The notes: generated by a model from the letters alone, not told the origin. Counted from the stretch's first letter, positions 22,546 through 33,837 are shown. The stretch is DNA of 64,000 nucleotides from Isoetes taiwanensis (GCA_021234155.1 JAJEKV010000006.1:10077003-10141002), one strand, 5' to 3'. A program made the numbers and translations.

Positions 22546-23248
22546 GCGGCTGTGAAGCTTGCCATAACCCTTTTGATGAGGATGAAGGATATGGCTGATG
22601 ATGGAAGATGCACCGCCACATCCGTCCTCTTCGACTCTGCTTTCGACTCTGCATGCAAAATTAAACAGGTGTTTTTCCGCATCCCTGCAGGAGCACCACT
22701 CTTCGAAAAAAGGCGCCCGAATTGGGCAGTCCCTCACCTGCCTGCGCCGAACAATCCAACCTCGGCATCTGGCAGAAGAAATCCGGCCCTGTTTCATGCA
22801 AAATAACGCCCCTGTTTTCGGCCATAGCCATGCTACCTGTAGAAGAAAAAATAAAACAAGAATAAGGAAAGAAGGAAGATCTTCTCAACCCGAGCCGGAG
22901 CAAGCCGCCATAGCCGAAAAACCTCCCACAAGAACAGGACGTCAAAAATTTGAATTTTTACTAAGATATTCCAGATGGTGATTCCCTGGCGTGGAATAAA
23001 AGGGCGGTGATTCCGTCCCGCGGTATTTTGCGGAGGTGATTCCGCCGGAAGGTATAAAATGGACGGTCAAGATGCACCCTGTAGATGGATGGCTGGGATC
23101 AATCAGAAGTACACCTGACGCTGTCAGGTACGAATAACGGGGCCTCCGGAACGGATCCCGTTTCCGGAGGGTTAGTGATTCCGCGGAGAGTATTCACCGC
23201 AACGGAATCACCAAAACCAGGGTAAGGATATTTGCACCCATAACACCC

Positions 23249-23883
23249 TCATTCCAGGGTGTTATAAAGTGAAGGGCCTTCTGGAAAATCCTTAAAAAGG
23301 AAATAAGGGTAAGGTCAACACGAAAATGCACATATCTTTATGATAAATGTATGTATTGCGGTATTGTGTCGACAGAGACAATTTTTGAAACCTTGGGGGC
23401 TTTTTTATCATTAGCCCAAACTGTAACGGCAAATTTGTAGTTTCCCAGCAATCCTGGTCATCTCATAGATCAGCTGGCCTTAGAAGGACGGCCAAGAGCT
23501 TTGGATAAGGAAAAGATCATTGGTAGGAGACCTCATGGTACCGTGAACCTTAACTCCTTCCCTATCTCTGTTTTATCCTTTGATTCAATTCTGCATGCAT
23601 CTCAATTTTCTTTTCCAAATTACTAGGAACTTGAAAAACTCAGAATATATCATCGATGCCACCCATATATTTTAGCCTTCCAGATTATACCCTTGGGACT
23701 CAATTACAACACCAATTCATTCTAAATTGTGCTAACTTCAGATATTTACATGCAACCAGCTGTTGCAAAACACTGGTAGCAATGTGTAACCAACATTTAT
23801 AAAAGAATGATCAGGTTGCCCAGCAGCCTGATAAGTGGTTACCGTTTATTGCCATATATTGCTATTATCAACAAAGAAGGGCC
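23249..23883. other. palindrome remainder and spacer, no gene
   Basis: 23249-23265 is the right half of the palindrome split by the MULE. The rest, to the 3' end of the R3H gene, shows no coding signal. The CAG-repeat-like GCAGCAGCAGCAG at about 23888 belongs to the last R3H exon. Confidence 0.5.
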
Positions 23884-26022
23884 TCATGCAGCAGCAGCAG
23901 AAAGACAACGATGATTATGTGCTGCTTCTAGAAACCTGCACAAACTCAGCTGTCTTCCACTTGTAAAATGATCCTGCTGCTGTGTCCTGCATGTTCCTTT
24001 TGTAATATGCATCCTTATCACTGGAGTTTGATCACAAGCTGATGATGCGACCGTACGAGATATTAACCCATAAAACTGTAAACCGGACAAGACAAAATCC
24101 ATGTCACTTATGAATTTTTACCCCAAAATTGCAAAAGGGCATACCTGGCTCATGCCATGAAGAAGTAATCGGTGATAAGGTAGTGCTACTTCTAATACTA
24201 GTTCTCTATTTCCTCCATTATCAATTTCTTCAAGAAATGCTAGAATTTTAGCCTGGAGAACAATAATCATCAGTTTTCTTTGTAACTCATTTTGATATTT
24301 ACAGTTCTGGTATACACATTACTGGTCATAAAGGCAAGTGAAGAACTAACCTCAAATAGCTGTAGCAATGGCGAAGAGGAACGACGTAAAGCATTTCGTG
24401 CTTGCTTTTCCACTTTGTGCCATGCAACCATAGCTGCTGAGCTTTTCTCATGCCCACTCTTCCCTTGTGAACGTGCATTGTGTAGCCATCGTGCCTAAAT
24501 GCCAATCAAGCATGCTTAGCTTATCTGAATAGTATCCATTTTTTCTCACTTATTACAGCATCGAAAGTATATCCAAAATGGTATTCCTCCTTGCAAATAA
24601 CACAACCCAAAGAACTGACACTTTTAAAATGGCCGTATATGGATGATTTGTTAAATCATTCTTATAACTTTTTAATCAAACCAAATAATAAGTTACTTCG
24701 GCATCGCACACTGACACACCTTTGAGCCCAGATAATCCTCCAGTTAGCCTCTTTACAAGATACTCAACACATACAAAGATTCACAGGACGAAAAAATGTC
24801 ATGTAACGTATCTAGGCTACATGACTACCTGCACAGAGGACCATAAAGCACCATAACCACCATTAAGCTAGTCCAACATGCTATTTCAGAATAGTTAAAT
24901 GTCAAATGTCAATCAATACTTTGAGCGATGTTGATTCAGTGTGGTGCTTATGAATGCACCACCAAGGTGCTTCCTCCAAACAGGCAATTTGTCTGAATAA
25001 TGATATACATAAACAACACTTAATGCTTGATGCATTTTGCCCATGGCTTACCCGCCTAGCTCACGAATGTTCAGTCATTAAAGTTCACGTTTTTAGCATT
25101 TACAAACTGAATTTAATCTTATATCCTCTGCAAGAAAGAAGTAAATGAACAACATATAGAAAGGGAAAATACTTGTGGAACAATGGTTACCTGAACATCC
25201 ATATCAATTGTTCGGAAAGGCTCCCATGCAGCCATGATTTCTGCTGTATGAACTCCAATCTCAGTTAGCTGCTCGAAAGGAGTTGGCACACTCCGTTCTC
25301 CTGTTACAGGTTGAATAGAACGATATGAGACCAAGAAATTTTGCACATCAAAACTAGAGACAATTATTCTACATACCCCAAGGGGGAGGAGAGAAGAGGC
25401 CTCCAATTTCAGATGCATCTAAAGGGGGAGCCAGCTCTCTTAAAAGACGATCGTTTGCCCATCTTCTATAGCGACGGTTACCCAACTGCATGTCAACCAC
25501 ATGATCACCATCTTCAGGCATTGCAACCAGACTTTGATGAATAACTACTACATCTTTGCATACTTCTATAAAGTAACATATTGTTCTTTATAGCACGAGA
25601 ACTATGAAGCACCTTTCCAAACATGAAGGATTCCCGCACCCTTTCTTCAGCTTCAGCATAGATACGTTCGGCTTCTACAGAGCAAACAGAAAACATTGCC
25701 TGAATTAGTGCCTTGAAGGGTAGTTGCTAAAATTTGCTTAGTTTTCCCAGCAAATGCATGATACTTTCACATTTTTAATATCACGCTTATAATAATACCT
25801 AGAATGAAATTTCAAATTCGTCAAACGATAATAGTTTGATTGAACTACAAATCCAGCTGTTCAATGTGCAGAAATAATTCGCGGATTACACAGCTCCAAT
25901 CAGGAAACCGAATTTATAAAAACCCCTTGAAAATACTCCTGTAGATTACCTAACGCAAGAAACCTACCACTTTTAATAGCACGATGTTCGTCATTTGTCC
26001 CATTTCTAAAGCCAGAATTCAT
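23884..26022 (-). CDS. R3H-domain nucleic-acid-binding protein
   Basis: Exons on the minus strand: 26022-25968 (MNSGFRNGTNDEHRAIKS), 25674-25613 (EAERIYAEAEERVRESFMFG), a third to 25377 (LGNRRYRRWANDRLLRELAP, then GLFSPPPWG), 25300-25191 (VPTPFEQLTE..FRTIDMDVQ), 24494-24351 (AWHKVEKQARNALRRSSSP), 24252-24145 (ALPYHRLLLHGMSQ) and 24075-23884 (FYGLISRTVASS to the stop). RRYRRWxNDRLLREL, PPPWG, FRxIDMD and RxALRR belong to the R3H-associated N-terminal region of plant R3H proteins. HRLLLHG followed by FY in the next exon is the R3H core. The family binds single-stranded nucleic acid. All phases fit except between exons 2 and 3, where the junction is off by one base. A partial copy lies at 43.46-49.44 kb. 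The last 17 residues differ from the copy and may not be ancestral. Confidence 0.75.
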
Positions 26023-27207
26023 CGCCTTTCCTGAGGAACAAAGTCGGGCAAGTTAAACCTAGCCGTTCAAATCCAAGGAAAAAGGCCAATTCAGTGAGGA
26101 CCATTGGTGGTCGAAGATATCGCCATAGCCGGGCGCCTGGGCGAAAACGTCAGAAAATGTATCTTATTTGTGGCAAAGGGGCTTGTGATGTGAGCATGTC
26201 TACGAGATATTCGAAGAATTTAATACTTCGTATCTATACGCGTCGTATACATACCGTGTATTCATGCACTGGATGAGGGTAATGGTACCAGTCCTTCCAT
26301 CAGCATAGTGAGGGTGCATTTGCATGACCCTAACCAGACTTTGACTTCGGCTTTTAGAAATCAAGGCGGCAGAAGACTCCCGCTTTCAGAAATCCCTCCA
26401 CATTTTATGAAAAATGAGGTCGCTTGTGTGGCTGGCTTCGAAGTCTAGTTGCATGGGTATTGGGTGCACGTCGATCTGGATTTGGACTTTGTTGTTTTTG
26501 GCAAGGAAAAAACTGGGCCAACTCTGATTCAAACTCAGGGTGAAATCACACCATGGCTGACCCAAATTAATTACGTGGCACAATTAGGCATGCGTTTGGC
26601 ACTGAAAATTTTGTGCCGCTCAGTTCATATCACATTATCAGGGTCCAAACCAGAGAAATGTGTGCCACACAAGCAAGAACAGAGACCTAATCCAGCCAAA
26701 ACCTATCGATTTATGAGAGCTTTGCCACCAAATTTGAGAGATCGCCAAAGATTTTTAACCGATTGATCATCTGTAGGGCGGATTTGAACCGGATTAAACC
26801 TCTCTTGGCTTTTTCTTTCTCAAAAATCCAATGATTTGAACCGGATTAAAGCTCTTCTAGGTTTTTCTTTGACAAAAATCCAAATGATTTGAGAGTTTTG
26901 GCATCGAATTTGAGAGATCCGCAATCAATATGAACCGGATTGAAGCTCTTCCGAAGTTTTTCTTGGCGCAGAAGGTGCCGTTCTTCCAAGCATTATCCGG
27001 ACGTGGTTTGTCCGCCAAAAGTATAGATGTGCAAATTCCCCGCCCAAAAAAATAGTGCATGCCAAAACGCCGACCGGGCTTTGGGCATCCTAGATGTGAT
27101 AGGTGCAGCATGCCCAATGTACACATGTCACAAATTTGTTGGTTATTTAGTTTTATTTTTTCAGTTTAGGCGGTAGTGTGATTTCAGCCTCAATATGAAT
27201 CTGATAG
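26023..27207. repeat. R3H 5' flank and 52-base tandem repeats
   Basis: Bases to about 26198 are shared with the second R3H locus, so they may include the promoter. Between 26782 and 26886 a 52-53-base unit beginning TTTGAACCGGATTAAA is repeated in tandem, with a third, poorer copy at about 26929. TTTGAGAGATC also recurs at about 26737 and 26918. No gene is supported; the 105-residue frame at 26449-26766 has no recognisable domain. Confidence 0.5.
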
Positions 27208-27221
27208 TTTTAATTGCGTCG

Positions 27222-27845
27222 AAATATTTTTACCCCGGTTATTGTGGTTCCATCGCAAGATATTCCTTGCCGCAGAATCACGAGCCCGGAGAAACGGGTC
27301 CGCTCGAGACCCCAGAGTCGCATTAATCGACAACGCCACGCGTGCACCTTCCTCGATACATCCCGGTACCCGCTTGGCCACCGGGTCTATCCTGGCCGTC
27401 GGTTTTGAAACCTTCCGGCGGAATCACCACGGGTAGAAACCGTCGGATAGAATCACACCTCTTATATTCCACTAGAAGGAATCACGACCGTAGGATACCA
27501 CTCCGTGGAATCACCAAAATCTGATTCCACTCGAAGGAATCACCATAATGCGATTCTGCCAGATGGAATCACATTCTGTGTTATCCAACGTGGCGGAATC
27601 ACCACAGAGAGATTCCTGGGGATGGAATCACATTTTTTTTATTCCCCATTCGACAGAATCACAACCGTAGGATACCGCACCGCGGAATCACCAAATTCTG
27701 ATTCCAACAGAAGGAATCACGTAAACGCGATTCTGCCAGATGGAATCACATTCTGTGATATTCAACGTGGTGGAATCACCACATGAAGATTCCGGGGGGA
27801 CGGAATCACAGTTTTTTGATACCCCATTCGACGGAATCACCGCAA
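27222..27845. repeat. left terminal inverted repeat and GGAATCAC array
   Basis: After the terminal block (to about 27290) comes an array from about 27410 to 27845. Units of 36-40 bases carry GGAATCAC, a short variable spacer, then GATTCC or ATTCC and another variable spacer. About a dozen units are visible. Flanking halves such as GATTCCACTCGAAGGAATC are themselves imperfect palindromes. In translation this gives spurious frames with repeated RRNH or PDGIT words. Confidence 0.85.
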
Positions 27846-28247
27846 GTGGGCGACGCATCCTGACCGCTCGATTTGTCGTGGATATTTTGGCTATTTTAAT
27901 TATGTCCTAGGGATATTTTGAATTCTGGCGACTCATAATTATCACCATACACGGTACCCTGACAATGTAATGATTGAAGCCGGCTCCGCGTATCAGCTTC
28001 CTCCACGTCAAGCCCTAGCATGAACTGCACCCATCCGAAGGAATCACACAAAATTTCCCTTTCTCTCTTTCCAGACATTCCTTTTCTCGCAGGTTCGTTC
28101 CGGCGCTCCGTTCTTCCCGGCGCCCCCTTTTCTGCTAGCGTCCAACATATGTTTTTTCACAGTCCGTCCGGATTCCCGTTCTTCCCCTTCGCCTGCGTTC
28201 TCGCTAGCGTCTGTTCTTGTGTTTTTGTTGCTTCAATCCCTTTCCAG

Positions 28248-28832
28248 ATGGCGCAGAGTCTTGAAACCTCGCAGGGCGAGAACTTCCAGGTTGAATCCGA
28301 TGCAAATTCGGCTTTTGTGTTCCATGTGAACAATCCCTTGCAAGAAGAGGCTCTTGATTCGGAGGTGGACTCCCCTCCCGGTAAGGCTTTTGCAGGTGAG
28401 GTTTTTGGGACAGCTGCAGGCGCAGGTGTGGAGCCGCATCCGGATTCTGTTCGTGCTAAGCTCATTGCTCAAGCTTCTCGTGTTTTCCCAAATATTTGGG
28501 TTCCAGTGCCTCCAGAGGATGTTGATTGCAAAGATGCAGAAGCCAGCATAGAGTGCGAAATTGATTTATGCAGCGATGCCGTCGAAAACGCTCCCTGGGA
28601 GAATCCCGGAAACATGGCAGAACTTCCCAACTGGAAATTCGATGCGGGTGATGGTCGGTGGTACTGCCAATTCAACAATTGTGATCGAAGTTACTCCAAG
28701 AAGTGGGATTTGGAAATCCACAGGTTAGCCAAGCACAACATGACCGGGGATTACAAGCTGCCAGCAGCAATTCGGGGAAGGAAACCCAATGCCCCTGAGT
28801 TAGCCAAGAAGAAGAGGGATTTTGAATTGTGA
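28248..28832 (+). CDS. single C2H2 zinc-finger protein in the MULE
   Basis: The frame is open from 28020, but translation probably starts at the ATG at 28248 (MAQSLETSQGENFQ), just after a pyrimidine-rich stretch ending TTTCCAG, which is either 5' leader or an intron end. The product is 194 residues. The N-terminal two thirds is acidic and low in order. A single finger follows, with C-x4-C-x12-H-x4-H spacing (WYCQFNNCDRSYSKK, then IHRLAKH), then a basic tail, RGRKPNAPELAKKKRDFEL. The frame opens within 200 bases of the left array. Transposons of several families encode a second DNA-binding protein; that role here is inference from position. Confidence 0.6.
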   Translation: MAQSLETSQGENFQVESDANSAFVFHVNNPLQEEALDSEVDSPPGKAFAGEVFGTAAGAGVEPHPDSVRAKLIAQASRVFPNIWVPVPPEDVDCKDAEASIECEIDLCSDAVENAPWENPGNMAELPNWKFDAGDGRWYCQFNNCDRSYSKKWDLEIHRLAKHNMTGDYKLPAAIRGRKPNAPELAKKKRDFEL

Positions 28833-28940
28833 AGCTGTAGCGGAGTGTAGATGAGGATTACATGTTTCAACACAACCTGAGACGGATTTTGGCAAGGGTC
28901 AGGCGCAGGGCCGAAGCTATGGCAGAGGAGCAAATAGAGC

Positions 28941-29147
28941 ATGGGATTCTCAAACCGGCAAAACAAGGTGCTTGGGTCATTCAAAGTGGAGATAAGGCGG
29001 ATGGTGGAGGAGAGTTTGGAGGATCGTAAGAGGGCAGCAATAAGAAATAACATTGCTAGAAGGTTCAATGTTATTGTTGAAGAGTTGAGGGCCGACATGT
29101 CTTTGGCTAGAGAGCGTGAACAGTCGACCGAGATGATTTCAAGATGA
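28941..29147 (+). pseudogene. coiled-coil-like frame in the MULE
   Basis: A 68-residue frame reads RRMVEESLEDRKRAAIRNNI, then RFNVIVEELRADMSLARERE, a strongly helical, charged composition. Short protein-like pieces in other frames lie on either side (HNLRRILARVRRRAEAMAEE just upstream at about 28,875, and PNHIVFETPGYIRGLSDAIQ at about 29,275). I read this as one decayed gene downstream of the C2H2 gene, but the family is unknown. Confidence 0.35.
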
Positions 29148-29199
29148 AAGTCGCACAAGCAAATGGGAATTTCCATCCCCCTCTCCCAAAAGAGCATGC

Positions 29200-30769
29200 A
29201 AGCTTCCTCGCCAGACCTTAGAAAACACCCAGAAAAAGAGGGGTGCAAATAAAATGTAAGATTGCATAGCTCCTAATCACATTGTTTTTGAGACGCCCGG
29301 CTACATTCGTGGTCTCAGCGATGCTATTCAAACTGCAGGGTCTTAGAACCCCCTCGCCCGTCGGAAGAGGAAGGGACAATTATTGAGATTCCCATGATGC
29401 ATAGACGGAGGCCACATTTTTTTTATTCTGTTTTTGCTTACCAATCGGGCCTTGTTTCCGTGAATTGGACCCGTAATTTTACATTCAAGTATCCATCGAC
29501 AATGGCAAAGACAAACAATTCGAGTAGGGAAAAAATCGGCAAAGATCTCAATTTCGGATCTATGCCAATTTTGCCCGTGTTTTCATGACAAGGTCTCGGG
29601 TGTAGTAGACGATGTGGACTACAGAATCAACGAGGAATGCGTTGGTGCCTATCTTCTGTAAGTTCAAAGCTGATTTTTCGTTTGGTTTCACAATATCATT
29701 CACTGACTGCAGAATGCCCTTCATGAGCCTTAATACATGCCATCCCCGTAACAAGAGGTGCCAAAGATGTTTTCATCCATCCCATGCCCTCGGCCTTTTC
29801 TTGCAAAACTCTTTGGAGGGTCACCAGTGCATATGAAATTTTCAGATAATCTAATCCCACCCAAACCTTTTAGCGTGCGTAATTGGCGGATGCAAAATGT
29901 CGGTTTCTACTACTTCCCAGTAATGAGCAGGTTTACAATTCGATTTCGAGTTAATAGGTGGGCAATTCGATTTCATAAACTTGTTTTGCAGCAACCACTG
30001 GAGCCTGTTTATATTGGTATCCAACGAAGAGGCAAGCCGGAGGCTTCAAACCCCCGTGCCAGTGGTGCCGCATCTAGATTCAATGGCCCATGCACTCCAA
30101 CTTAAGATCTTTTCGCGATTATGTAAGATGAATTTTACAGCTTTTCCTATCGAATTTGCCTTCCCCGATTGCTATGTTTGCGCCGGTTTCATAAACGCAC
30201 ATTATGAAGAGATGGAATTTTGAATCCTCGAGCCCCGCATAATGCCCCCGTGGTCCCCTTGAATGTGCCCCGGCCAGAGAACACCCGTGATATACACAAT
30301 TTGTTTTGTGAAGAGGTTCTTGCTGGACATTTGCAACTCGAAAGATCATTCTGTGAGTGTTATGTATGCAATTTTTACTTAATTTCGTGATGTATCATTC
30401 TAAACCGCCCACTTGTAGGTCATTGACACATCCAAATGGTTTGGGCGGAGGGAAATCGACATGACAAGGTCGACATTTGCTGTGGTGCTACAAAAATTTA
30501 TTTGATCGCCCAAAGAAAGGAAAAGCACATTTCATCTACCCCAGGGAGATTGGACCGAGGAGGGTGGCTTGGTTACCCGTCTGAGGAGAAATGGCCCATG
30601 ATTTCAACCTTGCTATTGAACAGAAAACAAGAATTCCCAGCTTTGCTGGTTTTATTTCCATAGAAATCCATACCACTGTATATGATGTTTTGATGAAGTT
30701 TTTTGAATTTGAATTTGAAAGATTTTCGAGCGGGAACGTTTTTGAATTTCGAGCGGGTTACATGCTCGA
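29200..30769. other. MULE interior without a clear gene
   Basis: Several frames of 60-115 residues on both strands, none with a recognisable domain or splice context. This may be decayed cargo. Confidence 0.35.
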
Positions 30770-30925
30770 TTCCAATCCGTGGAATCACAACACGGTGATT
30801 CAAATCCATGGAATCACACTGCCGTGATTCAACTCCGTGGAATCACACATACGTTATTCAATTCCGTGGAATCACACGTCCGTTATACTGTTCCGTGGAA
30901 TCACAAGTCTGTGATTCCATTCCGA
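30770..30925. repeat. internal GGAATCAC array upstream of gene A
   Basis: Five regular units each carry CCGTGGAATCACA and alternate with GTGATTC or TTATTC halves; the spacing is about 30 bases. The orientation is the same as in the left terminal array. Confidence 0.85.
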
Positions 30926-31000
30926 CGAATTGTCATTGCGCGAGTCAGTGACGTGGAACGACGTACGTAATAAATGCCAAGCTGCCGGCATCTACTGCCC

Positions 31001-31284
31001 TCACTACTAGAATTTGTGCCAGACTGAGGTGACGCGACGTTGACCAATGCCAGGGTGCCACGTTGGCCCCCACACTGACAGGAATTTAGTCCACGTCGGT
31101 GATTCCGTCGGGCGGAATTTCGTTGGCCCGACGAACAAGCTTTCACTGCTAGGATTCGTGCGAAACTGAAGTGACGCGACGTTGACGAATGCCAGGGTGC
31201 CACGTTGGCCCCTACACTGACAGCGAATTTAGCCCTAGTCGGTGATTCCGTCGGGCGGAATTTCGTAGAGCCCCGACGGACAAG
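31001..31284. repeat. 142-base tandem duplication containing an array unit
   Basis: Copies at 31001-31142 and 31143-31284 share GTGACGCGACGTTGAC (31029 and 31171), GCCAGGGTGCCACGTTGGCC and GTGATTCCGTCGGGCGGAAT. They end close to the leader of gene A. GC content is well above the surroundings. Confidence 0.85.
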
Positions 31285-31517
31285 CTTCTAGCGCTTTCAA
31301 TTCAATCATATGTTCTGGTTTTGGTGCTTAGCTGCAGCTCCGGTGCTTCGATCCGATTGTTAGGCGCTTCGATCCGATTTTAGGCGCCATATCCTTGCGA
31401 TACTTCCTGTGGTTTCCTGTGCTTCGGTAGGGAATTTCTGCTTGTTTCCTGTGGTTCGATAAGGAATTTCTTTGTTTGCTCTTCACGTGCTCTAACATTA
31501 GCTGCCGGCTTCCAGGT

Positions 31518-31976
31518 ATGGCGGACTGCCCCCCCATAGCTATAGTGGATGGCTTTCTCCTGATTGACCTTGGTTTCTTGGAGGATTTCCACAACTGCAG
31601 GCTCGAGAGCCTGCAGGATCGTCTTCGAAGTCGGTCGCTGCAAGAGGTGCCCCCGCTTTCTGTCGCCATACCGAGTCTAGAGGGCTGCGAATGCATGAGG
31701 GTTCCTTTGAGAAAATCCAATGGTTCGAAAATCCGAGTTAAAGTATCTAGGGGTTCCAGAATTCCTGGTCACGAAACGTGTGACGGTGAATGGGCCAAGA
31801 ATTTGTTTGCCTTTCTTCATGCAACTGGTAAGCCTATTGCATGCGGATGTTCAGGTCGATCGAATCCTTCGAAGGACGCGTTTGAGTTCGATGAAGCAGA
31901 AGATGACGACTTCGTATTTTCCGTTCCCTGCTGCAAAGACCCAACAACCGGTCGAACTAACTGGTCCGGCGTCAAG
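31518..31976 (+). CDS. MULE cargo gene A, unknown family, first coding exon
   Basis: The exon starts ATGGCGGACTGC and ends GTCAAG before a GTAAGCC donor, 153 codons in phase 0. The product begins MADCPPIAIVDGFLLIDLGF, then has LQDRLRSRSLQEVP, GCECMRVPL, GHETCDGEWAKNLFAFL, an acidic stretch and a Cys pair (VPCCKDP). I do not recognise the family. Gene B at 33.8 kb is an inverted paralogue with the same layout, so purifying selection for at least part of its history is likely. Array units and a GC-rich repeat lie within 750 bases upstream. The following exon was not identified; the intron would enter sequence with T runs and then the minisatellite. Confidence 0.6.
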
Positions 31977-32389
31977 GTAAGCCATCTGCCCCTCTTACTT
32001 CACGATGTTTTTTTTTTGGTTGTAAGTAACTCATTCCATGTTTGATCCAGAGGAAGCGTTCCTACACCTCCACTGGCTAGCTGCAGATAATGAATGAAGC
32101 AGACACTATCTTTTTTTTGGCAGTTTCCTTTTGAGCATCCATACATGTCTGAGAATCACTGTCTGTTAAACCCTGGTGTTTTTTTTTTGTTAAACCCTGC
32201 TGTTAAACCCTGTCTGTTAAACCCTACTGTTTTTTTTTTGGTGTGACGCTTATTTATAAATATGAATCGAGATTATGGCTGTTCAATTCAATGTGCTAGT
32301 GTTAGTGCCTCCAGTATCATGCATTAAGGTATCTCATTCCATGCATGCATTTCAACTGTATTTCCTTCCATGTTTCTGGTTGTGATTCC

Positions 32390-33060
32390 ATACGCAGGAT
32401 TATACGTGATTCCACCGGATAGTGTATACTTGGTGTATTTACACAGAGTATTAATACATTGTGTTTTTATACACAGAGTATTTATACTTATAGTATTTTG
32501 TACACATCGTATTTACACTTATAGTTTTTATACGTGTAGTAATTTATACGTATAGTATTTATACGTATAGTATTTATACATAACGTATTTATACGTATAG
32601 TATTTATACGTATAGTAATTTGTGCATTGTGTGTTTGTACACATATTATTTATACGTATAGTATTTTGCACAGAGTATTAATACATTGTGTTTTTGTACA
32701 GAGTATTTATACTTATAGTATTTTGTACACATCGTATTTACACGTATAGTGTTTTGTACGTATAGTATTCATACGTATAGTAATTTGTGCATTGTGTGTT
32801 TGTACACATTATTTATACGTATAGTATTTTGCACAGAGTATTTATACGTCGAGTATTTATTTACTATCATTGACACAAATACTGTCATAAATTATTCATA
32901 AACGGGTTATTTATACAGAGTATTTCTACACAGGGTATTTATACACAGAGTATACATAGGAGTATTCATACATTCTGTGATTGTACATGGAGTATTTATA
33001 CATTGTGTATTTGGACACAAAGTATTCTGTACATTGAGTATTTATGCAAAACATATCATA
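32390..33060. repeat. AT-rich minisatellite between genes A and B
   Basis: An array of short units of the type GTATTTATACNNATA and TACACAGAGTATTTATAC fills about 600 bases. It is preceded at 32408 by GTGATTCCACCGGATAGT, which also precedes the second minisatellite at 34.1 kb. The open frames here come from the repeat. Confidence 0.8.
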
Positions 33061-33394
33061 TTAGAAACCAAATATTGTGCAAAACTCATCAAAAATTACA
33101 ATATGTAAATTCACAATATGCATAGAATTTGAAGCCAACTGAAGAGATTGCACATCAAATAACTTAAATCTGTATTCTCAAAGGAAGGCGTAAAGCAAGG
33201 TAGCTACAGGAACTCAAAAATCAACAGAAAGGTGTCGGAACAGAAACCAAAAAAAGGACGCTCCTCCATCACTAATAGTCGCGAGCTATGCACTGTAACT
33301 GGGGCGGGCTCGTTTTTTCTGCGTAGTGAGTGCAGTGAGTTAGTTGCAGCAACAATAAAGAACATCAAACGAAGAGCAGCGTATGAACTCACAC

Positions 33395-33837
33395 CTTGTT
33401 GGTAGACCAGTTAACCCCCCAAAACTTGTGTCCTTGCAGCAGGCAACCGGGAACGAAAAATCACCGTCAACTGGCTCATCCTTGCATTCCTCCTTCACTG
33501 GCCGTGCACCAGCAGAATCTTTGCGGCCACAATTAGCAGATTCTTCCTTCGGCACTTCCGTCTCCTGAATGTAGGCAAACAGGTTCTTTGCCCACTCTTC
33601 ATCAAGCGTCTCGTGCCCGGGGATGTGTGAAACGTTGGAAACCTTCACAGGAATCCTGATGCATTCACAACCGCGTCCCGAAGGGATCGCGACAGAAATT
33701 AGCGGGACCTCTACCAATGCACGATTCCGGAGACGCTCCTGCAGATTCTCGAGCCTGCAATCTTTGAGCCCCTCCAGGAAACCGAGGTCCACCACGAGGA
33801 CCCCGTCGAGTATGGCTATTGGGGGGCAGTCGGCCAT
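33395..33837 (-). CDS. MULE cargo gene B, inverted paralogue of gene A
   Basis: The minus-strand frame begins MADCPPIAILDGVLVVDLGF, then LQERLRNRALVEVP, GCECIRIPV, GHETLDEEWAKNLFAYI, and the VACCKD pair before a probable donor AACAAG|GTGTGAG. It matches gene A along its length with many substitutions. Its exon is 443 bases, so the phase at the donor differs from gene A by one base; a run of six G before the donor is the likely site of the change, and this copy may therefore be frame-broken. An array lies directly upstream (33.93-34.12 kb). The leaders of both genes contain GGCGCTTCGATC. Function unknown. Confidence 0.55.

Larger units (their letters stand above)
21274..23239. mobile_element. 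non-autonomous MULE with GGAATCAC arrays (Pack-MULE-like)
   Basis: This 1,966-base element is flanked by a perfect nine-base duplication, ATAACACCC, at 21265-21273 and 23240-23248. Its termini GGGTGAAAATATCTTTACCC and, inverted, GGGTGCAAATATCCTTACCC continue into long inverted regions. Both include ACCCTGGTTTTGG, a GCGGAATCACTAACCCTCC block, a CCCCGTTAT..CGTACC block and ACCTTCCGGCGGAATCACC. The left side adds a run of GTGGAATCACCGC-type units to about 21710. A nine-base duplication with long inverted termini is characteristic of Mutator-like elements. The interior carries no transposase but holds a phosphatase-like exon, so it should depend on a transposase supplied elsewhere. Confidence 0.85.

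Noticed and set aside
22598-22981. Plus-strand frames of 127-130 residues in the small MULE
   Set aside because: They overlap the phosphatase-like exon on the other strand, show no domain and have Arg/Pro-rich random composition.
23884-24102. A 72-residue N-terminal PPR fragment at the first R3H locus
   Set aside because: It contains no PPR motif; it is intron end plus the last R3H exon, in phase with the preceding exon.
31328-31720. 130-residue minus frame overlapping gene A
   Set aside because: Antisense to gene A, whose plus frame is conserved in gene B at protein level.
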